Shown: positions 1 to 8,874, numbered from the stretch's first letter. The stretch is 64,000 bases of DNA from an uncultured Clostridia bacterium (GCA_948852945.1 CAQPBJ010000006.1:19243-83242), one strand, 5' to 3'. Notes: generated from the letters alone by a model not told the origin. Numbers and translations are program-made.

Positions 1-425
1 GTATTGCAATATTATTTATTTTTACAGTATTTGTGTTAAAAGTAGATTTTGGAAGCAATCTGCCACTTATAATATTATTAGCATGCGTTGGATCATTTGT
101 AGGATTAACATTAGGTGTAGCAGTAGCAACACTAATTAAAACAAACGAGAATACTAAAATAGGAATTTTAATAGCGATAACCATGTTAGGTTGTTTCTTA
201 TCAGGAATGATGGGAATAACAATGAAATATGTCGTAGATACTAATGCACCTATTATTAATAAAGTAAATCCAGTTAGTATGATAACTGACGGATTTTATT
301 CACTTTATTATTATGATACATTAGAAAGATATTTCTTCAACGTAATTAGCTTACTAATCTTCTCTATAGTAGCAATAGCTATATCTTATAGAGGGTTAAG
401 GAGGCAAAAATATGACAGTATTTAA
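1..425 (+). CDS. ABC-2 type transporter permease, C-terminal part
   Basis: The frame is open from the first bases of the window (codon phase starts at base 3), so this is the 3' end of a gene that begins upstream. The visible part has three to four hydrophobic segments. Its layout (a loop ending in NKVNPVSMITDGFY, then a last membrane helix and a short basic tail) is typical of ABC2_membrane permeases that pair with a separate ATP-binding protein. The next permease gene overlaps its last 14 bases, so the two are translationally coupled and probably form a heterodimer. The ATPase is not visible and presumably lies upstream. The substrate cannot be inferred. Confidence 0.75.
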   Translation, partial: IAILFIFTVFVLKVDFGSNLPLIILLACVGSFVGLTLGVAVATLIKTNENTKIGILIAITMLGCFLSGMMGITMKYVVDTNAPIINKVNPVSMITDGFYSLYYYDTLERYFFNVISLLIFSIVAIAISYRGLRRQKYDSI

Positions 426-1560
426 AACTTTTTGGAAAGTAGTAAAAAAATATAAAGGAACAGTAATTTTATATACAGTAATGCTAATTGTTTTTGGTGC
501 ACTTAACATGACTACAGGCGATAATCAAACAAACTTTGTAGACAGTAAACCAGACATTTTAATTATTAATAATGATGAAGAAATAGGAATAACTAAAAAT
601 CTGATTGATTATATAAAAGCAAATTCAAAAATCAAAGATATCAAAAATGATGAAGAAGCCATAAATGATGCACTATTTTATAGAGATGTAAATTATATAA
701 TCTATATACCACAAAATTATAGACAAGACGTATTAAATGGAAAAAATCCAGAAATAAATATAAAATCAACAGGTGACTATCAAGCAAGTCTGGCAGAAAT
801 GACACTAAAAAGATACATAAAAATACAAAACACATATGGAAGTAAAATTCAAGACGAAGCGGAATTAATTAAATCAATAAATAATAACTTATCAAAAAAA
901 TCAGAAATACAAATAACATCAAAATTAGATGCAAAAAAATTGCAAAGTCAAGCTCAATATTTTAATTTTGCAACCTATAGTATCATGGCAATAGTCATAT
1001 TTGTAGTAAGTATAGTTTTAGCAAGCTTCCATGAAAAAACAATAAACAAAAGAACTATAATAAGTAGTATGAATTACAAAAAACATAATAAAATGTTATT
1101 ATTATCAAGTTTTATATACTCTAGTGCTGTATGGATTTTCTTCAGTATAATGGGAATAGTTTTATTAGGTGAAACAATGCTCACTTCTAGAGGACTAATA
1201 TATATGCTAAACTCATTTGTATTTACTTTCTGCTCACTAACAATAGCACTACTAATAAGCACATTAATAAACAATAAAGAAGCAATAAGCGGAATAATAA
1301 ATGTAATAGCACTAGGATCATCTTTTCTTTGTGGAGCTTTTGTTCCAGCAGAATGGCTACCAGATACAGTATTAAAAGTAGCACATATTTTACCAGCATA
1401 TTGGTATATAAATTCAAATGATTTATTAAAAACAATGGAAATAATTAATATAGAAAATTTAAAACCGGTATTTATAAATATGATAGTAGTAATAGGTTTT
1501 TCAATAGCTTTCATAATTATAAATAACCTAGTTTCTAAAAGAAAACAAAAAGTAGGATAA
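412..1560 (+). CDS. ABC-2 type transporter permease
   Basis: A 382-residue membrane protein with the ABC2_membrane_3 layout. One N-terminal helix (about residues 18-36) is followed by an extracytoplasmic region of about 150 residues, then five or six helices from about residue 190 to the end. The motif GAFVPAEWLPDTVLKVAHI before the last helix is typical of this family, where a proline-rich loop precedes the final membrane span. The start ATG sits inside the end of the preceding permease gene after an AGGAGG-like site (gttaaGGAGGca), which supports coupled translation. The role would be ATP-driven export, possibly of a peptide, lipid or drug. This is the last gene of its operon, as a strong terminator follows. 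Confidence 0.8.
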   Translation: MTVFKTFWKVVKKYKGTVILYTVMLIVFGALNMTTGDNQTNFVDSKPDILIINNDEEIGITKNLIDYIKANSKIKDIKNDEEAINDALFYRDVNYIIYIPQNYRQDVLNGKNPEINIKSTGDYQASLAEMTLKRYIKIQNTYGSKIQDEAELIKSINNNLSKKSEIQITSKLDAKKLQSQAQYFNFATYSIMAIVIFVVSIVLASFHEKTINKRTIISSMNYKKHNKMLLLSSFIYSSAVWIFFSIMGIVLLGETMLTSRGLIYMLNSFVFTFCSLTIALLISTLINNKEAISGIINVIALGSSFLCGAFVPAEWLPDTVLKVAHILPAYWYINSNDLLKTMEIINIENLKPVFINMIVVIGFSIAFIIINNLVSKRKQKVG

Positions 1561-1565
1561 TAAAC

Positions 1566-1599
1566 AAAGCAAGTAATGAAATAATTACTTGCTTTTATA
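1566..1599 (+). terminator. intrinsic terminator after the ABC-2 permeases
   Basis: A perfect 12-bp stem (1566-1577 with 1584-1595) with a 6-base loop is followed by a T-rich run. The stem sequence is nearly identical to that of the terminator at 3348-3379. Confidence 0.85.
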
Positions 1600-1645
1600 T
1601 TTATATAATGATTAAATAAATAAAAAGTTTTTTAAGAGGAAAAAA

Positions 1646-2275
1646 ATGAATTTTTTAATTATATTTATAGAAGGTATAGCATCTTTTCTATCTCCATGCG
1701 TATTGCCGATGCTGCCAATGTATGTATCATATTTTGCAGGGCAAGATAAAAATTTAAAGAAAACTATTATAAATTCTTTAGGATTTGTTTTAGGATTCAC
1801 AATTGTTTTTGTTTTATTAGGTGTATTTGCAAGCACATTGGGAAAATTAATAACAGCTAACAGCCAATATATAAATATTCTATTTGGAAGTATTATTATT
1901 TTATTTGGAATGCACTACATGGGAATTTTAAATATAAAAATATTAAATAAATCTAAAGGGATAAAGAAAAATAAAGATAATTTAAGCTTTTTTTCAAGTA
2001 TAATATTCGGAATGATTTTTTCAGTATGCTGGACACCTTGTGTAGGAGTATTTTTAAGTAGTGCATTAATGATGAGTGCTACATCAGAAAATATATTAAA
2101 AGGAGGAATGATGCTACTTATTTACTCAATAGGATTAGGAATACCATTTATAATAACTTCTATATTTTTAGAGAGACTAAAAGATACCTTCAATAGTATA
2201 AAAAAACACTATAATATAATAAATAAAATAGCAGGAATAATATTGATATTTAGCGGAATATTAATAATTTTTTAG
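1646..2275 (+). CDS. ccdA: CcdA/DsbD-type membrane thiol-disulfide reductant transporter
   Basis: A 209-residue, six-helix protein of the CcdA family, which passes electrons from cytoplasmic thioredoxin to extracytoplasmic thiol proteins. The two hallmark cysteine motifs are visible: SPCVLPMLP near residue 14 in the first helix and CWTPCVG near residue 130 in the fourth. Length matches short CcdA proteins. Ribosome binding site AGAGG lies 6 bases before the ATG. It is the first gene of a four-gene redox operon (membrane thioredoxin, ferredoxin-thioredoxin-reductase-like protein, thioredoxin). CcdA would therefore carry reducing power across the membrane to the anchored thioredoxin encoded next. 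Confidence 0.9.
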   Translation: MNFLIIFIEGIASFLSPCVLPMLPMYVSYFAGQDKNLKKTIINSLGFVLGFTIVFVLLGVFASTLGKLITANSQYINILFGSIIILFGMHYMGILNIKILNKSKGIKKNKDNLSFFSSIIFGMIFSVCWTPCVGVFLSSALMMSATSENILKGGMMLLIYSIGLGIPFIITSIFLERLKDTFNSIKKHYNIINKIAGIILIFSGILIIF

Positions 2276-2286
2276 GAGGAAAATAG

Positions 2287-2742
2287 ATGGATAAAAAGAA
2301 AAAATTAATAATTGAAATTATAATATTTGTACTAGTACTAATAGCTATAACTTTTGGTTATAATTATTTAATAAATAAACTTGGCGAAGAAGAATCATCA
2401 GAAACTAACACACAAAAAAATGATAATGGAAGCGTTGAAATAATAGAAATTAAAAACATGTCAGAATTTGAAAAAGAAGTACTTAATGAAGAAAAAACAG
2501 TATTTATTGACTTCTATGCAACATGGTGCAAACCATGTAAAATAATGACACCAACAATTGAAGAAATAGCAAAAGAATATACAGACATCAAATTTGTAAA
2601 AATAGATATAGATAAAAATGAAGAATTAGCAATAAAATATAATATAATGAGCATACCTACAATGATGATAATAAAAAACGGTGAAGTAAAAAAGACATTT
2701 ATAGGAATAACAGATAAACAAAGTATAACTAAAGAATTCTAA
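2287..2742 (+). CDS. Membrane-anchored thioredoxin-like protein
   Basis: This protein has 151 residues: a basic N-terminus, one membrane helix (about residues 7-27), a short acidic linker, then a thioredoxin fold with the active site WCKPC and the cis-proline motif SIPT. The orientation should place the thioredoxin domain outside the membrane, where it would be the natural electron acceptor of CcdA. It would act as a reductase or resealing factor for extracytoplasmic disulfides. The gene follows ccdA by 11 bases with an AGGAGG site. The C-terminus ends at the last strand (TKEF), slightly shorter than typical thioredoxin, so the final helix may be absent. Confidence 0.85.
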   Translation: MDKKKKLIIEIIIFVLVLIAITFGYNYLINKLGEEESSETNTQKNDNGSVEIIEIKNMSEFEKEVLNEEKTVFIDFYATWCKPCKIMTPTIEEIAKEYTDIKFVKIDIDKNEELAIKYNIMSIPTMMIIKNGEVKKTFIGITDKQSITKEF

Positions 2743-2805
2743 ATTGTATTTAAAAGAATATTATGATAAAATAAAAGCAAAATAAAAGTAAAAGGAGAAA
2801 GTAAT

Positions 2806-3006
2806 TTGGCAGTAAAATTAAATGAAAATAAAGAAATTGTGGATACAATTAAAGAGGGACTGAAAAAAACTGGTGGATATTGTCCATGTAGAACTGAAAA
2901 AACAGAAGACACAAAATGTATGTGTACAGAATTTAAAGAACAAATAAAAGATCCAAATTTTGAAGGTTATTGCCACTGTATGCTTTACTATAAAACAATT
3001 GATTAA
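2806..3006 (+). CDS. Ferredoxin-thioredoxin reductase catalytic-chain-like Fe-S protein
   Basis: The 66-residue protein starts at TTG, preceded by AAAGGAGAAAG at suitable spacing. The cysteine pattern CPC at about residue 26, CMC at about residue 38 and CHC at about residue 56 (with the following MLYY) is the signature of the ferredoxin-thioredoxin reductase catalytic beta chain. In that family one cysteine pair forms the redox disulfide and four cysteines hold a [4Fe-4S] cluster. It is shorter than plant and cyanobacterial chains (about 110 residues), and no variable subunit gene is adjacent. Its position between two thioredoxin genes suggests it reduces the local thioredoxin with electrons from ferredoxin. 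Confidence 0.8.
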   Translation: MAVKLNENKEIVDTIKEGLKKTGGYCPCRTEKTEDTKCMCTEFKEQIKDPNFEGYCHCMLYYKTID

Positions 3007-3017
3007 AGGAGAAAAAT

Positions 3018-3338
3018 ATGAGTGAAAAAGAATTAGATTCAGGTAATTTTAATGAAGAAATAAATAACACAGAAAAATTAGTATTAGTAGATTTTTATGC
3101 AACTTGGTGTGGACCATGTAAAATGTTAGCACCAGTCGTTTCAGAAATAGCAGAAGAATATAAAGAAAAACTTGAAGTATATAAAGTAAATATAGACGAA
3201 AATCAAGAATTAGCATTAAAATATGATATTATGAGTATACCAACTCTAATGTTTTTTAAAAACGGAGAAGTAGTAAATACAAGCGTTGGCTTCCGTTCAA
3301 AATCAGAATTAAAAGATACAATAAATAATTTAGTATAG
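3018..3338 (+). CDS. trxA: Thioredoxin
   Basis: A 106-residue cytoplasmic thioredoxin with the classical active site WCGPCK at about residue 30 and the cis-proline segment SIPTLMFF at about residue 73. The ATG lies 11 bases after the previous stop, with GGAGAAA as ribosome binding site. Length and motifs are those of ordinary TrxA. In this operon it is the likely partner of the ferredoxin-thioredoxin-reductase-like protein upstream and the cytoplasmic electron donor to CcdA. It is the last gene before an intrinsic terminator. Confidence 0.93.
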   Translation: MSEKELDSGNFNEEINNTEKLVLVDFYATWCGPCKMLAPVVSEIAEEYKEKLEVYKVNIDENQELALKYDIMSIPTLMFFKNGEVVNTSVGFRSKSELKDTINNLV

Positions 3339-3347
3339 AAATTTATT

Positions 3348-3379
3348 AAAAGCAAGTAACAAAATAATTACTTGCTTTT
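3348..3379 (+). terminator. intrinsic terminator of the redox operon
   Basis: A 12-bp perfect stem (3348-3359 with 3368-3379) and an 8-base loop, ending in a T run. It shares its stem sequence with the terminator at 1566. Confidence 0.85.
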
Positions 3380-3425
3380 ATGTTATAATAAGTTAAACAA
3401 AAGTAATTTACAAGGGAGATAATGG

Positions 3426-4301
3426 ATGATAAAGAAGATTCTTGAAATTCAGAATTTAACAAAATATTATGGAAAAATATTAGGTGTAGAAAATATAGCA
3501 CTTCAATTAGAAGAAGGAGAAATTTTTGGATTTATTGGACCAAATGGAGCAGGAAAATCAACCACAATCCGTTCTATTATGAACTTAATTAACAAAACAA
3601 GTGGAAAAGTTTTAATAGAAAATAAAGAATTTAATAAAGATAATATTGAGCTAAAAGAAAAGATAGGATACTTACCAAGTGAAATAAATCTATATGATGA
3701 CTTAACAGTAAGAGAAATGCTGGATTATCATGAAAGTTTTTATAAAAAAGACATACATGATAAAAGAGTTGAGTTAGTAAAAAGATTTGAACTAGATGAA
3801 AAAAAGAAAATAGAAGATTTATCATTAGGAAATCTAAAAAAATTAGGAATTATTTTAGCTTTTATGCATGAACCTAAAATACTAATTTTAGATGAGCCAA
3901 CAAGTGGACTTGATCCAATTATGCAAAATATATTTTATGATTTATTAAAAGAAGAAAAATCAAAAGGAAATACAATATTTTATTCTACTCATATATTAAA
4001 TGAAGTACCTAAAATATGTGATAGGGTAGGAATTATAAAAGAAGGTAAATTAATAAAAGTTGAAAAAATAGAAGATTTAATAGATAAAAGTTTAACTCGT
4101 ATTACAATAACTTCTGATCAAGTAAAAGAAATCAAAAATGATTTGAACATAGATACTATTTTAGAAGATAGAAAAACAATTAAATTTGCGAATAAATTAG
4201 CACATGATGAATTAATAAAACAACTTTCAAAATACAAAATTGATAGAATTTTAATTGAAGAAGCAACACTTGAAGATATGTTTTTAAATTATTATCAATA
4301 G
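3426..4301 (+). CDS. ABC transporter ATP-binding protein
   Basis: This 291-residue ATPase has Walker A GPNGAGKST at about residue 40, a divergent signature SLGNLKKLG instead of LSGGQ-type, Walker B ILILDEPTSGLDP, and a switch histidine in YSTHIL. Its C-terminal extension (about 220-291) is typical of ATPases that pair with ABC-2 exporters. ATG 3426 is preferred; the ATG at 3422 is out of frame. The permease gene follows after 12 bases, so the pair makes an exporter of unknown substrate, perhaps an antimicrobial or bacitracin-type resistance or efflux system. Confidence 0.9.
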   Translation: MIKKILEIQNLTKYYGKILGVENIALQLEEGEIFGFIGPNGAGKSTTIRSIMNLINKTSGKVLIENKEFNKDNIELKEKIGYLPSEINLYDDLTVREMLDYHESFYKKDIHDKRVELVKRFELDEKKKIEDLSLGNLKKLGIILAFMHEPKILILDEPTSGLDPIMQNIFYDLLKEEKSKGNTIFYSTHILNEVPKICDRVGIIKEGKLIKVEKIEDLIDKSLTRITITSDQVKEIKNDLNIDTILEDRKTIKFANKLAHDELIKQLSKYKIDRILIEEATLEDMFLNYYQ

Positions 4302-4313
4302 GAGGAAGAAAGT

Positions 4314-5105
4314 ATGTTTAAAAGAGAAATGAAAATAAATTTAAAGAGTTTTTTAATATGGACAGCCATTTTAATAGGGTTATTCTTAGTAGTATTTTTA
4401 GTTTATCCATCCATAATTAGTAGTGAAAATGTAGAAATGATAGACACTATGATGAAAATATTTCCAGAAGAGATGTTAAAAGCCTTCAATATGGACATAT
4501 CAAGCATAGACACAGCTTTTGGTTGGTTAAAATCAGAAGGATTTGTATTTATACTTTTGATAACAGGAATTTATAGTGGAATACTAGGTTCAAATATTTT
4601 ATTAAAAGAGGAAAGTGACAAAACAATAGAATACTTAAATAGCTTACCAGTAACAAGAAAAAAGATTGCAGAAAATAAAATAATATGTGGACTTTTCTAT
4701 ATTATTTTAATGGTTATAATAGTTGGAATATTCAATTTTATTGGACTAACTTTAAGTGGAGAATTTGACAAAAAATCATATATTTTACTAAGTATCACAC
4801 CAATGTTTTCATCAATAGTAATATTTTCAATTTGCCTATTCTTATCAACCTTTACACACAAAACAAAGAAAACACTTGGAATAAGTTTAGGTATAGTATT
4901 TGCTAGTTACTTTTTAAACATTATATCTGAGTTAGGAGAAAGCACAGAATTTTTAAAATATATATCAATTTTTACATTAGCAGATATTCGTAATGTAATA
5001 ATAGATGTAGCTATTAATCCATTAATGGCAATATTAGCTATAGGAATTACATTAATATTTATTATATTAACAATAATTCATTATGAAAGAAAAGAACTTG
5101 TATAA
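4314..5105 (+). CDS. ABC-2 type permease, partner of the upstream ATPase
   Basis: A 263-residue membrane protein with about six helices. The segment EESDKTIEYLNSLPVTRKKI between helices two and three is a family hallmark of ABC-2 permeases, matching the coupling helix region. It follows its ATPase gene by 12 bases with an AGGAGG site, and is followed within 14 bases by a GyrI-like gene. It would form the translocation pore of the exporter. Confidence 0.85.
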   Translation: MFKREMKINLKSFLIWTAILIGLFLVVFLVYPSIISSENVEMIDTMMKIFPEEMLKAFNMDISSIDTAFGWLKSEGFVFILLITGIYSGILGSNILLKEESDKTIEYLNSLPVTRKKIAENKIICGLFYIILMVIIVGIFNFIGLTLSGEFDKKSYILLSITPMFSSIVIFSICLFLSTFTHKTKKTLGISLGIVFASYFLNIISELGESTEFLKYISIFTLADIRNVIIDVAINPLMAILAIGITLIFIILTIIHYERKELV

Positions 5106-5119
5106 ATAAGGAGATAGAT

Positions 5120-5752
5120 ATGGCTTTTGATTATAAAAAAGAATATAAGGAATTTTATATGCCAAAAAATAAACCAAGCATTGTAACAATTCCAAAAATG
5201 AATTATATAGCGGTTAGAGGAAAAGGAAATCCAAACGATGAAAATGGAGAATATAAAGAATCTATAGGACTTCTATATGCAATTGCATTTACTCTAAAAA
5301 TGAGCTATAAAGGAACATATAAAATACCAGGATATTTTGAATATGTTGTTCCACCATTAGAAGGTTTTTGGTGGCAAGAAGGTAACTATGGCACAATAGA
5401 CTATAACCAAAAAGATAAATTACAATTTATTTCAATTATCAGATTACCGGATTTTATAACAAAAAAAGATTTTGACTGGGCTATCAAAGAAGCAACTGAA
5501 AAGAAAAAACAAGATTTTTCAAAAGTAGAATTTTTAAGCTATGATGAAGGAATTTGTGTTCAATGCATGCACATTGGTTCATATGATAATGAGCCAGCTA
5601 CAATAGACTTAATGCATAAATATATGATAGAAAATGGATATGAGCTAGATATTACTGACAATAGATTCCATCATGAAATTTATTTAAGTGATCCAAGAAG
5701 ATGTGATGTAAATAAATTAAAAACAGTTATAAGACATCCAATTAAAAAATAA
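5120..5752 (+). CDS. GyrI-like small-molecule-binding protein
   Basis: A 210-residue soluble protein without a DNA-binding domain. Its sequence resembles the stand-alone GyrI-like/AraC effector-binding family, with the early motif YIAVRGKGNPN, the PPLEGFWW segment at about residue 75 and the HEIYLSDPRRC end. Members of this fold bind hydrophobic or cationic small molecules, and some hydrolyse or sequester toxic compounds. Its place directly behind an ABC exporter suggests a shared detoxification role, but the ligand is unknown. Ribosome binding site AAGGAGA precedes the ATG. Confidence 0.75.
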   Translation: MAFDYKKEYKEFYMPKNKPSIVTIPKMNYIAVRGKGNPNDENGEYKESIGLLYAIAFTLKMSYKGTYKIPGYFEYVVPPLEGFWWQEGNYGTIDYNQKDKLQFISIIRLPDFITKKDFDWAIKEATEKKKQDFSKVEFLSYDEGICVQCMHIGSYDNEPATIDLMHKYMIENGYELDITDNRFHHEIYLSDPRRCDVNKLKTVIRHPIKK

Positions 5753-5764
5753 AAAGAGGTAAAT

Positions 5765-6316
5765 ATGCAAGAAAAAATTAGATGTAAATGGTGCAATTTA
5801 AAAAATCCATTATATATAAAATATCATGATGAAGAATGGTGTCAGCCAAATTTTGATGAACACTATTTATTTGAAATGCTAATATTAGAATCTTTTCAGG
5901 CAGGACTTTCATGGGAATGTGTATTAAATAAAAGAGAAGATTTTAGAAAAGCATTTGACAATTTTGACATAGACAAAATAAGTAAATATAATGATAAAAA
6001 AATAGAAGAATTACTTAAAAATGAGAAAATTATCAGAAATAAATTAAAAATAAATGCAGCAATAAATAACAGTAAAATATTTAAATCAATACAAAAAGAA
6101 TGTGGCAGTTTTTATAATTATTTAAAAACATTTACAAAAGAAATAACAGTGTATGAAATAGATGAAGTAACATCAGAATTATCAGACACTATTTCTAAAG
6201 ATTTAATAAAAAGAGGAATGAAATTTGTTGGATCTACGATAATATATTCATATCTACAAGCAATTGGAGTTATATACTCACATGATAAAGAGTGTTTTAT
6301 GTACCAAGAAAAATAA
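5765..6316 (+). CDS. tag: DNA-3-methyladenine glycosylase I
   Basis: A 183-residue base-excision repair enzyme that removes 3-methyladenine from alkylated DNA. The N-terminus RCKWC...YHDEEW and the C-terminal H173/C177 pair (SHDKEC) correspond to the zinc-binding Cys/His set of E. coli Tag. The segment LESFQAGLSW matches the conserved base-recognition region around the catalytic glutamate. Length is normal. The ATG follows AAAGAGGTAAAT. It lies 12 bases after the GyrI-like gene, so these could form a small stress-response operon. Confidence 0.92.
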   Translation: MQEKIRCKWCNLKNPLYIKYHDEEWCQPNFDEHYLFEMLILESFQAGLSWECVLNKREDFRKAFDNFDIDKISKYNDKKIEELLKNEKIIRNKLKINAAINNSKIFKSIQKECGSFYNYLKTFTKEITVYEIDEVTSELSDTISKDLIKRGMKFVGSTIIYSYLQAIGVIYSHDKECFMYQEK

Positions 6317-6376
6317 AACTTTAAAACAAATATAATCTATGATAGAATTCAATTAATATATAGTAGGAGGAGAAAT

Positions 6377-6916
6377 ATGGAGGAATATTTTGATGTTCTA
6401 GACGAAAAAGGAAATTTTACAAACACGATAGAAACAAGAAAAAAATGCCATTCTGAAGGCTTATGGCATAAAGCAGTTGTAGTATTTATAATAAATTCAA
6501 AAAATCAAGTATTGTTGCAAAAAAGAAGTAAAAGTAAAAGAATGTGGCCAGATATGTGGGATGTGACAGCGGGAGGACATGTAGACGCTGGAGAATTTGG
6601 TTTTCAATCAGTTTTAAGAGAATGTGAAGAAGAATTAGGAATTAAGCTAAATAAAGAAGATTTAACTTTTATAGGTTCATCACTATCAGAAAATATTAAA
6701 GGAGATATAGTAAACAAACATTTTAATGAATATTATATAGCAAATAAAGAAGTGGATGAAACAAAATTACATTTGCAAGAAGAGGAAGTATCAGAAGTAA
6801 AATGGATTGATAAAGATGAAATAATTAAAAAAATTAAAAATAATTATGAAGGAATAACTGATAAAGAAGGTTGTTGGGAATATTTAATAAAATATTATGA
6901 ATGGAAACAAAAATAA
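6377..6916 (+). CDS. Nudix hydrolase (isopentenyl-diphosphate-isomerase-like subgroup)
   Basis: The 179-residue protein carries a complete Nudix box: a glycine five residues before the first Glu (GHVDAGE), then after seven residues RECEEELGI. The N-terminus (DVLDEKGN, then WHKAVVVFI) and the WPDMWDVTAGGH segment are typical of Nudix proteins annotated as IPP-isomerase-like in Firmicutes. These hydrolyse nucleoside diphosphate-X compounds; the real substrate is unknown. A strong AGGAGGAG site precedes the ATG. Confidence 0.9.
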   Translation: MEEYFDVLDEKGNFTNTIETRKKCHSEGLWHKAVVVFIINSKNQVLLQKRSKSKRMWPDMWDVTAGGHVDAGEFGFQSVLRECEEELGIKLNKEDLTFIGSSLSENIKGDIVNKHFNEYYIANKEVDETKLHLQEEEVSEVKWIDKDEIIKKIKNNYEGITDKEGCWEYLIKYYEWKQK

Positions 6917-6922
6917 AAAAAT

Positions 6923-6950
6923 GAGCAAGACTGTTTGTCTTGCTTATCTT
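6923..6950 (+). terminator. hairpin after the Nudix gene
   Basis: An 8-9 bp stem (6923-6931 with 6937-6945, one G-T wobble), followed by a broken T-rich run. It is a probable terminator of the plus-strand operon. Confidence 0.6.
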
Positions 6951-6964
6951 AATTTTAAAACTAC

Positions 6965-6993
6965 CGACGCCACCAGCATTGCTGGTGGCGTCG
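6965..6993. repeat. GC-rich perfect palindrome between convergent genes
   Basis: Two 14-base arms (6965-6978 and 6980-6993) separated by one base form a strongly GC-rich hairpin in an otherwise AT-rich stretch. It sits 13 bases beyond the amylase stop codon, and on the minus strand it is followed by TAGTTTTAAAATT, so it is probably the terminator of the amylase transcript. Its composition matches the foreign look of that gene. Confidence 0.65.
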
Positions 6994-7005
6994 ATTAAAG
7001 ACTAT

Positions 7006-8874
7006 TCAATTTTTAAGCACTAATGCTCCATAAGATGGTAAAAAAGATTTTGAACAAGAATCATTATTCTTAAATATTATTTCATAACCTTCTGGAACAC
7101 TAATTTCTGAGACATGATGAGATCTACTAACAATAACAAGGATTCTTTCGTCTCCAAGTATGCGTTCGAAACTAAAAAGCTTTTCTGAAATTTCTCTTAC
7201 TTCACATTCGGCATATTTCAAGAATTTATGGCTATTCCTAACTTTAATCAGATTGATAAAGAATTTTTGAATCTCCATATCTTCAAAGCCCCATGGAAAA
7301 GCTACTCTGTTTGCCAAATTATGAAGACCTGGTAAGCCAACTTCATCCCCATAAAAGATAGAAAAGATACCTGGGAAGAAAGCTAAAGCTACTACATATG
7401 ACATAAGAACCATCTTGCCGTATTCATATTCATCTGATGAAAGAACATGGTTTTTCACAAAGTCAGAATCATTTGCATATTTCATATCCCATGCCCATTT
7501 ACCATACAAATCAAACACATTACAAGCAAAAATCTCTATAAGCCTCGACATATCATGAGTAGAAGTAGGATTCATCATAGTTAAAATAGTATCAACAGGA
7601 TAATCTATCAGGATTCGGTTTAACATATCCTGAAGTTTTCCAGTATCACGATACTTAAAGAAACGTATCAATGCATCGGGCAGCATATAGTTCATAAGTG
7701 AATGCATACCTATGCCAGAACTAATATAACCACGACTCGGCCTCATAGGATGCTCATCCCAAACTTCACCAAACAAAAATCCATCAGGCTTATTCCTAAT
7801 AATAGCCTCCATTATACGGTAAATCATTGAATCATCCAGTTCATCTGCAACATCAAGTCTAATACCATCAATGCCACACTCAAAAAGTTGATCAATGACT
7901 CCGCCAGGAGCAGTAATATAGTCTTGCCACTCGAGATTAGTAGTATCACATTCTGGAAGTGTAATGACATCCCACCAATAGCTAAAACAAGACTGTGAAT
8001 TGTGCCAAATCCTTTTATAGAAAGGACGATAAGGTGAATCTTTGTGATTATAAGCACCATTGCCGTATTCCTCAAATTGGTCAAAGTACCTACTTCTGTT
8101 TCCAGTGTGATTATATACACCATCTATAACAAGGTGCATACCGCGTTTGTGAACTTCACTGCAAAGGAGTTTCAAATCTTCTTTTGTTCCAAGATAAGGA
8201 TCAATCTGCTCATAATCGATAGTGTCGTATAAGTGATTAGACTGACCGCGTAAAATTGGACTAAGGTAAATAAGAGTAACTCCAAGACTTTGGATATAGT
8301 CAAGTTTTTCAACGATACCTAAAAGGTTACCGCCATAAAAATCGACATTCCAGTCATTGTTTGCATTAGGTCCGAGTACAGGTTTATCATTCCAGTGGTT
8401 CATGGTACGACCAGGTATCGGAGTTATCTGATGCGATGGACTTCTATAAAACCTATCCACCAAAATGTGATACATTGTAGAGCCTTTTGCCCAATCAGGT
8501 GCTGAAAAATTAATAGATATTCTGAAGCATTCCTGTTTGGTAATTGACGAGTTTCCAGTAACATCTTTCTTTTTCATGCGGAAATGCTGACCATTACAAT
8601 CATAAGAAAAATAGTAATAGTACAGCGCGCTTGTAGCCAGATATATTTCAGTCTCAAAAATAGCGTATCCAGTATCATCATCATTCCTAAAATGGGGAAT
8701 ATCATACTGAATACTATTAAGATTGAAACTTCCATTACCAACCACGTTTAGTCTTACACGCTCAAACCATCCAAACCGCATTGGAAGCTGGACAGTTATT
8801 TTCAGAACTTCACCATCACGATCTTTCCGCACAGAAGTTATCGTATGTTGAGGTCCAAAATTTGCATTTTTCAT
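7006..8874 (-). CDS. GH13 alpha-amylase / neopullulanase-like enzyme
   Basis: A 622-residue glycoside hydrolase of family 13. An N-terminal beta-sandwich of about 125 residues resembles the domain of neopullulanases and cyclomaltodextrinases. The (beta/alpha)8 barrel motifs follow in order: DGVYNH (about residue 250), GIRLDVAD with the nucleophile Asp (about 339), FGEVWDE with the acid Glu (about 370) and TSTHD (about 440). No signal peptide is visible, so it is likely cytoplasmic, degrading imported maltodextrins. Ribosome binding site AAAGGGGAA precedes the start. Codon use is visibly richer in G and C than in the neighbours, which suggests horizontal acquisition. Confidence 0.92.
   Translation of the reverse strand: MKNANFGPQHTITSVRKDRDGEVLKITVQLPMRFGWFERVRLNVVGNGSFNLNSIQYDIPHFRNDDDTGYAIFETEIYLATSALYYYYFSYDCNGQHFRMKKKDVTGNSSITKQECFRISINFSAPDWAKGSTMYHILVDRFYRSPSHQITPIPGRTMNHWNDKPVLGPNANNDWNVDFYGGNLLGIVEKLDYIQSLGVTLIYLSPILRGQSNHLYDTIDYEQIDPYLGTKEDLKLLCSEVHKRGMHLVIDGVYNHTGNRSRYFDQFEEYGNGAYNHKDSPYRPFYKRIWHNSQSCFSYWWDVITLPECDTTNLEWQDYITAPGGVIDQLFECGIDGIRLDVADELDDSMIYRIMEAIIRNKPDGFLFGEVWDEHPMRPSRGYISSGIGMHSLMNYMLPDALIRFFKYRDTGKLQDMLNRILIDYPVDTILTMMNPTSTHDMSRLIEIFACNVFDLYGKWAWDMKYANDSDFVKNHVLSSDEYEYGKMVLMSYVVALAFFPGIFSIFYGDEVGLPGLHNLANRVAFPWGFEDMEIQKFFINLIKVRNSHKFLKYAECEVREISEKLFSFERILGDERILVIVSRSHHVSEISVPEGYEIIFKNNDSCSKSFLPSYGALVLKN

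Noticed and set aside
7824..8123. 99-codon minus-strand frame inside the amylase gene
   Set aside because: It is a shifted frame of the amylase coding region, which contains all catalytic motifs in the main frame.
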